A stretch of 64,000 nt of DNA from Aquabacterium sp. NJ1 (GTDB taxonomy: Bacteria; Pseudomonadota; Gammaproteobacteria; Burkholderiales; Burkholderiaceae_C), in assembly GCF_000768065.1 (NCBI RefSeq), contig NZ_JRKM01000001.1, positions 2,914,001 through 2,978,000 of the forward strand, given 5' to 3'. The stretch's first letter is position 1. Each line of letters begins with the position of its first letter. Of the stretch, positions 60,378 to 64,000 are shown in pieces. Below the pieces are notes generated by a model. The model had not been told where the DNA came from, ran no database searches, and saw nothing but the letters and a program-made list of their open reading frames with translations. Position numbers and translations under genes: made by a program.

Positions 60378-60878
60378 TCAGCGGGGCGCACCGGCTCGCG
60401 CATTAACCTCTGCTTCGACATCCTTGCGCAGGCCCATCAGGAAGCCGGCTTCGGCGGCGATGAACAGGGGGCCGATCAGCAGGCCGATGAGGTCATCGAC
60501 GAAGGCAGGTTTGCGGCCCTCGAAGTAATGGCCCACGAACTGGATGACCCAGCCCAGGAAGAACAGGCACACACCCATGCCCAGCCAGGCGCCTGTTGAC
60601 CAGGCTGCCATGGATTGCGCGCCGGCCAGGCAGGCCCAGAGGTAGGCGCCCAGGACGACGCCATAGCGCACGTCGAGCCTGAGGTAGTAGAGCGTGACCA
60701 GGGCCGAGATCACGGCGCCAGGTGTGAGCCACGGCAGATCGGCGGACAAGGCGGGGCGTGACAGCAGGATGCACATGGAGGCCACGATCATCGGGATGCC
60801 GATGAAGTGGGTGACGATGTTGCGCCGGTCGCGGTGGTAGGTCGCGTACTGGGTGAGTTGGTCCGTGAGGGTCTTCAT
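60378..60878 (-). CDS. DUF962/Mpo1-like membrane protein
   Basis: 166 residues with four hydrophobic segments. TYHRDRRNIVTHFIGIPM and FVGHYFEGRKPAFVDDLIGLLIGPLF are the two conserved His-containing motifs of DUF962. The yeast member Mpo1 is an iron-dependent dioxygenase that acts on 2-hydroxy fatty acids in the fatty-acid alpha-oxidation route; bacterial function is not settled. Start ATG at 60878. Confidence 0.9.
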   Translation of the reverse strand: MKTLTDQLTQYATYHRDRRNIVTHFIGIPMIVASMCILLSRPALSADLPWLTPGAVISALVTLYYLRLDVRYGVVLGAYLWACLAGAQSMAAWSTGAWLGMGVCLFFLGWVIQFVGHYFEGRKPAFVDDLIGLLIGPLFIAAEAGFLMGLRKDVEAEVNARAGAPR

Positions 60879-61037
60879 GTCAACGCGGGGGTGTCTGAAC
60901 TGAGCAGCATGCTAGCGAGCTGCGGCCGGCCAAGGTGTCACATACCGGACGATTGACGACGATTGGCCTGCGATTGCGTGTAAACGAGACTATCGGGCTG
61001 ATCAATCCAGATCAAGCCATGGCTCAGGCAACCGTGC

Positions 61038-61043
61038 TACATT
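61038..61043 (+). promoter_or_regulatory. Candidate -10 element of the DAHP synthase leader transcript
   Basis: TACATT in the context GTGCTACATT, ending 7 nt before the leader ATG at 61051. It resembles TGCTACACT before the trpE leader; both are preceded at 19-20 nt by CAAGC. A strong -35 is not evident. Confidence 0.45.
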
Positions 61044-61050
61044 AGCAATC

Positions 61051-61125
61051 ATGAATCGCGCTCGCTTTTACTTTTGGTACTTTTACTTCTCGCCCGTTAC
61101 CGGCGCAGGAGTGGCCAACGCATAA
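61051..61125 (+). CDS. Aromatic-rich leader peptide (24 residues) of the DAHP synthase attenuator
   Basis: A 25-codon ORF with RFYFWYFYFS at residues 5-14: four Phe, three Tyr and one Trp in eight consecutive codons, far beyond chance. It has no Shine-Dalgarno and a -10-like hexamer 7 nt upstream, so a leaderless mRNA is likely. The rest (PVTGAGVANA) overlaps the segment that can pair with the terminator arm. Low charged Phe- or Tyr-tRNA would stall the ribosome here and favour antitermination; both are end products that commonly inhibit DAHP synthases. Confidence 0.85.
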   Translation: MNRARFYFWYFYFSPVTGAGVANA

Positions 61126-61178
61126 GCGAACCACACCATATCCTGAAAACCGCCGGTCTAGCCCCGGCGGTTTTTTTT
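61099..61178 (+). promoter_or_regulatory. DAHP synthase attenuator: alternative antiterminator and terminator stems
   Basis: The terminator is CCGCCGG (61150-61156), TCTAGCC loop, CCGGCGG (61164-61170) and eight T residues (61171-61178). Its 5' arm, CGCCGGT (61151-61157), is also perfectly complementary to ACCGGCG (61099-61105) inside the leader ORF, so the two pairings exclude each other, as in classical attenuators. The stall codons end at 61089, ten nt before the antiterminator arm. DAHP synthase starts 43 nt after the T run. The rest of 60879-61221 is non-coding. Confidence 0.85.
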
Positions 61179-61221
61179 CGACTCCGACTTTCGTCCGCCC
61201 ATCGCATCAAGAGGAAGCCCC

Positions 61222-62340
61222 ATGAACGCCAAATCCAGTGCCGCAGAAGGCTGGGTACCCCCCGCCGACAAGACGTCGCAGACCGACGATCAACGCATCA
61301 AGAACGTCACGCCGCTGCCGCCGCCCGAGCACTTGATCCGCTTCTTCCCGATCCGTGGCACGCCGGTCGAGGCGCTGGTGGCGCACACCCGCAAGGCCAT
61401 TGGCAAGATCGTGCACGGCAAGGACGACCGCATGCTGGTCGTCATCGGCCCTTGCTCGATCCATGACCCGGCTGCCGCCGTCGAATACGCGAGCAAGCTG
61501 CGTGTGCTGCGCGAACAGTACGCCGACACGCTGGAAGTGGTCATGCGCGTGTACTTCGAGAAACCGCGCACGACCGTGGGCTGGAAGGGGCTGATCAACG
61601 ACCCGTACATGGACGAGAGCTTCAAGATCGACGAAGGCCTGCGCATGGCCCGTCATCTGCTGCTGGAGATCAACCGCCTGGGCGTGCCGGCCGCCAGCGA
61701 GTTCCTGGACGTGGTCTCGCCGCAGTACATCGGTGACCTGATCAGTTGGGGCGCCATTGGTGCGCGCACCACCGAGAGCCAGGTCCACCGCGAGCTGGCC
61801 TCGGGCTTGAGCGCCCCGATTGGTTTCAAGAACGGCACGGACGGCAACATCAAGATCGCCACCGACGCCATCCAGGCTGCGGCACGCCCGCACCACTTCC
61901 TGTCGGTTCACAAGAACGGCCAGGTGGCGATTGTCGAGACGGCCGGCAACCCCGATTGCCACGTGATCCTGCGTGGTGGCAAGGCCCCGAACTACGACGC
62001 GGACAGCGTGGCAGCGGCCTGCAAGGACCTGGAAGCGGCCAAGCTGCATCCTTCGCTGATGGTGGACTTCTCGCACGCCAACAGCTCCAAGCAGCACGAG
62101 CGCCAGGTGGTGGTGGCCAAGGACATCGCTGCGCAGGTGTCGGGCGGTTCGCACAAGGTGTTCGGCGTGATGGTGGAAAGCCACCTGTGCGCCGGTGCCC
62201 AGAAGTTCACGCCGGGCAAGGATGACCCGTCGAAGCTGGTCTATGGCCAGAGCATCACCGATGCCTGTATCGGTTGGGATGATTCTGCGGAAGTGCTGCA
62301 GATCCTGTCGGATGCCGTGAAGGCGCGTCGCGCGCGCTGA
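61222..62340 (+). CDS. aroG: 3-deoxy-7-phosphoheptulonate (DAHP) synthase, class I
   Basis: Condenses phosphoenolpyruvate and erythrose-4-phosphate, the first step of aromatic amino-acid synthesis. 372 residues: LVVIGPCSIHDPAAAVEYASKL, MRVYFEKPRTTVGWKGLINDP, RTTESQVHRELASGL, GFKNGTDGNIKIATDAI, VDFSHANSSKQHERQ and GVMVESHL cover the PEP, metal and phosphate sites of the AroFGH type. I cannot tell by eye whether Phe or Tyr inhibits it; the leader contains both plus Trp, so the symbol is a family-level choice. Good ribosome site GAGGAAG. Own terminator downstream. Confidence 0.93.
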   Translation: MNAKSSAAEGWVPPADKTSQTDDQRIKNVTPLPPPEHLIRFFPIRGTPVEALVAHTRKAIGKIVHGKDDRMLVVIGPCSIHDPAAAVEYASKLRVLREQYADTLEVVMRVYFEKPRTTVGWKGLINDPYMDESFKIDEGLRMARHLLLEINRLGVPAASEFLDVVSPQYIGDLISWGAIGARTTESQVHRELASGLSAPIGFKNGTDGNIKIATDAIQAAARPHHFLSVHKNGQVAIVETAGNPDCHVILRGGKAPNYDADSVAAACKDLEAAKLHPSLMVDFSHANSSKQHERQVVVAKDIAAQVSGGSHKVFGVMVESHLCAGAQKFTPGKDDPSKLVYGQSITDACIGWDDSAEVLQILSDAVKARRAR

Positions 62341-62366
62341 GATATCACCCTTAAGAGGGGAATAGG

Positions 62367-62394
62367 GGCCGATCCTGAGTGATCGGCCTTTTTT
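62367..62394 (+). terminator. Intrinsic terminator after DAHP synthase
   Basis: GGCCGATC (62367-62374) pairs perfectly with GATCGGCC (62381-62388), loop CTGAGT, followed by TTTTTT. Confidence 0.92.
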
Positions 62395-62441
62395 ATGCGC
62401 GCCGAAGCGCGATACTGCAGGAGCCTGTCTGTCTTGAATCC

Positions 62442-63113
62442 ATGAGTGCGCCGCATCCCCATTTCCTGCTGGTTGATGACCATGCCCTGTTTCGCACGGG
62501 CCTGGGCTTGATGCTGTCGGAGCACTGGCCACAAGGGCGGGTGACGCAGGCCGTCAACCTGGCGCAGGCGCTGGAGAGCCTCGGGCGCGAGACGCCGGAT
62601 CTGGTCTTGCTGGATGTGCACCTGCCTGATGGCCATGGCCTGGCAGACCTGCCAGCTTTGCGGGCGAAGGCGCCGGCATGCCCGGTGCTGATGATGTCGG
62701 CCGATGTCAGTGGGCAGCAGATCCTGCAGGCGCGGGCGGCCGGGGTCACGGGCTTTTTGCCCAAGGTGGCGTCGGCGGCCGAGGTGCTTGCCGCGGTGCA
62801 CTCGGCCCTGGCTGGGCAGCCCAGTTATGCCGCGGTGCCGTATGCGGTGCTGACCCAGGCCAGTGCGCCGCAGGCCCTGGTGGCGCCGCCGGTGATGCAG
62901 GTGGCCGAGGCCGAACCGCATCTGTCGCAGCGCCAGTTGCTGATCCTGGGCTATCTGGGGCGCGGCACGCCTAATAAAGCCATCGCCCGCCAGATGGGCA
63001 TGAACGAAAACGAGGTGCGTGCCGAGGTGTCGTGGCTGACGGAGTGGCTGGGTGCCAGCAGCCGTGAGCAGGCGCATGCCGAGGCGGTGGCCCGAGGCTT
63101 GTTGCAGCCATGA
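62442..63113 (+). CDS. NarL/LuxR-type response regulator
   Basis: 223 residues. Receiver domain (1-120) with acidic Asp12/Asp13 in LLVDDHALFRTGL, phospho-acceptor Asp58 in LVLLDVHLPDGHGL and Lys in GFLPKVASA. After a linker (about 125-155), a LuxR-type HTH (LSQRQLLILGYLGRGTPNKAIARQMGMNENEVRAEVSWL). The start at 62442 avoids the upstream terminator; the open frame begins inside it. The stop overlaps the kinase start (ATGA), so the pair is translationally coupled. Confidence 0.92.
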   Translation: MSAPHPHFLLVDDHALFRTGLGLMLSEHWPQGRVTQAVNLAQALESLGRETPDLVLLDVHLPDGHGLADLPALRAKAPACPVLMMSADVSGQQILQARAAGVTGFLPKVASAAEVLAAVHSALAGQPSYAAVPYAVLTQASAPQALVAPPVMQVAEAEPHLSQRQLLILGYLGRGTPNKAIARQMGMNENEVRAEVSWLTEWLGASSREQAHAEAVARGLLQP

Positions 63114-64000
63114 GCGTGAGGGCGCTCCTGACGCGGGCGTGGCGTTTTGACAGCCCGCGCGTGCTGTCCGCGCAGATGACGCTGCTGGACCGCAACCTGC
63201 CTTATGCCTTTGTGATCTCGGCGCTGGTGGCCTTGTTGACGGCATGGATCGGCAGCCGCACGGTGCATGTGGCCGGGACCTGGGCATGGGCTGGCGCCAC
63301 AATGGCGATGACCTTGTTGTGCCTGTCGGTGCGGCATGCGCTGCCGCGGCCCAGCGATGTCGCGCGCGTGGCGGTGTATGCCCATGTGGTGCGCCTGATG
63401 GCTGTCATCCTTGGGCTGTGCTGGGGCGCGATGGGCGTGTTGTGGCTGGACAAGGCCAACCCCATGTCGATCGCCATCGTGCTGGGCATCTCGGCGGGCA
63501 TGAACTCTGGGGGGTTGGCGGTGTTCGCGCCGTCGTGGCCGGTGGCCATCGGCTACTGGGTGGCCAGCATCGTGCCCGTGATGACCGTGTTGCTGCGCTC
63601 CAGCGATGAGTTCAGTTTCATGATGGGGTTGGCCGTGGCGCTCTACCTGCTGGCCATGACGGTGTTCTCTTACTTCGCGGCACAGGGCGCCTTGAAGGCC
63701 ATTGAGCTGGGCTTTGAAAACGAGGGCCTGGTCAGGCGTTTGCGTGACCAGACGCAGCGCGCGCTGGAGGCGCGGCAGGTGGCCGAGGTGGCGCTGGCCG
63801 AGGCCGAGGAGGCCAACCGGGCCAAGACGGTGTTCCTGGCTTCAGCCAGCCACGACCTGCGCCAGCCGCTGCATGCCATGGGCCTGTTCCTCAACGCCCT
63901 GGCGCGAGCCGGCCTCAATGAACGCCAGCAGCAATTGCTGCAGCAGGCGCAGGCCTCGGCGTCGGCCACGGGCGAGATGCTCAACACCTTGATGGATTTT
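63110..64000 (+). CDS. Sensor histidine kinase, cut by window edge
   Basis: The first 297 residues: N-terminal membrane region (about five to six helices between residues 25 and 195), a coiled coil (about 205-240), then HisKA with phospho-acceptor His in LASASHDLRQPLHAMGLFLNAL. The HATPase domain lies beyond the window. The form SHDLRQPLHA is typical of kinases often paired with LuxR-type regulators, as here. The start codon overlaps the regulator's stop codon. Signal unknown. Confidence 0.9.
   Translation, partial: MSVRALLTRAWRFDSPRVLSAQMTLLDRNLPYAFVISALVALLTAWIGSRTVHVAGTWAWAGATMAMTLLCLSVRHALPRPSDVARVAVYAHVVRLMAVILGLCWGAMGVLWLDKANPMSIAIVLGISAGMNSGGLAVFAPSWPVAIGYWVASIVPVMTVLLRSSDEFSFMMGLAVALYLLAMTVFSYFAAQGALKAIELGFENEGLVRRLRDQTQRALEARQVAEVALAEAEEANRAKTVFLASASHDLRQPLHAMGLFLNALARAGLNERQQQLLQQAQASASATGEMLNTLMDF

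Overview
The window reads as a chromosomal segment of a GC-rich betaproteobacterium of the order Burkholderiales, probably in or near the Comamonadaceae/Aquabacterium/Leptothrix group. This rests on the gph-trpE-trpGD-trpC-ung neighbourhood, the tRNA(Tyr-Gly-Thr)-tuf-tRNA(Trp)-secE-nusG-rplKAJL-rpoBC-rpsLG-fusA-tuf-rpsJ order, a PEP-CTERM protein, and protein families (DUF962, the 110-residue 'ATPase with chaperone activity' family) common in that order. The assignment is inference from gene order and protein style; no 16S gene is present.

Layout. 1-2.2 kb: partial methyltransferase, phosphoglycolate phosphatase, a secreted chalcone-isomerase-like protein. 2.4-12.6 kb: tryptophan genes in three separate transcription units (trpE; trpGD; trpC-ung), interrupted by an acyltransferase, a poly-Gly lipoprotein and a diguanylate cyclase on the other strand. 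12.6-25.2 kb: a ten-gene, tightly overlapping Wzy-type exopolysaccharide operon (GT2, outer-membrane export lipoprotein, Wzz/GumC-like protein with a dead ATPase tail, three GT4 enzymes, a GH-A glycosidase, a polymerase/ligase, a hexapeptide acetyltransferase and a MurJ-like flippase). 25.3-39.8 kb: tRNAs, tuf, secE, nusG, ribosomal proteins L11/L1/L10/L12, RNA polymerase beta and beta'. 39.9-49.0 kb: accessory block with an N-acyltransferase-like protein, a hybrid sensor kinase, a frameshifted DinB gene, an MscS channel, an SNF2 helicase, small proteins and a PEP-CTERM protein. 49.2-59.6 kb: str operon with the second tuf, rpsJ, then a separate rplC-rpsQ operon. 59.7-64 kb: peroxiredoxin, DUF962 protein, DAHP synthase with an attenuator, and a response regulator/kinase pair cut by the window edge.

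The most interesting signal is regulatory. Three aromatic-pathway transcription units (trpE, trpGD and the DAHP synthase gene) are each preceded by a very short ORF rich in the relevant codons (Trp-Pro-Trp; Trp-Trp; Phe-Tyr-Phe-Trp-Tyr-Phe-Tyr-Phe) followed by potential alternative RNA stems. The DAHP synthase leader has a canonical intrinsic terminator whose 5' arm can instead pair perfectly with a segment inside the leader ORF. All three leader ORFs lack a Shine-Dalgarno sequence and have a -10-like hexamer ending only 6 to 7 nt before their ATG, so transcripts would begin at or next to the ATG. This suggests a shared 'leaderless leader-peptide' attenuation system for entry into the shikimate pathway and for the tryptophan branch.

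Other points of note: the two tuf genes look identical except at their extreme ends (gene conversion); rpsJ is separated from the rest of the S10 operon by a terminator and a strong promoter; the operon ends after rpsQ; a CCTAGGG-type inverted repeat lies upstream of both the exopolysaccharide operon and a small membrane-protein gene.
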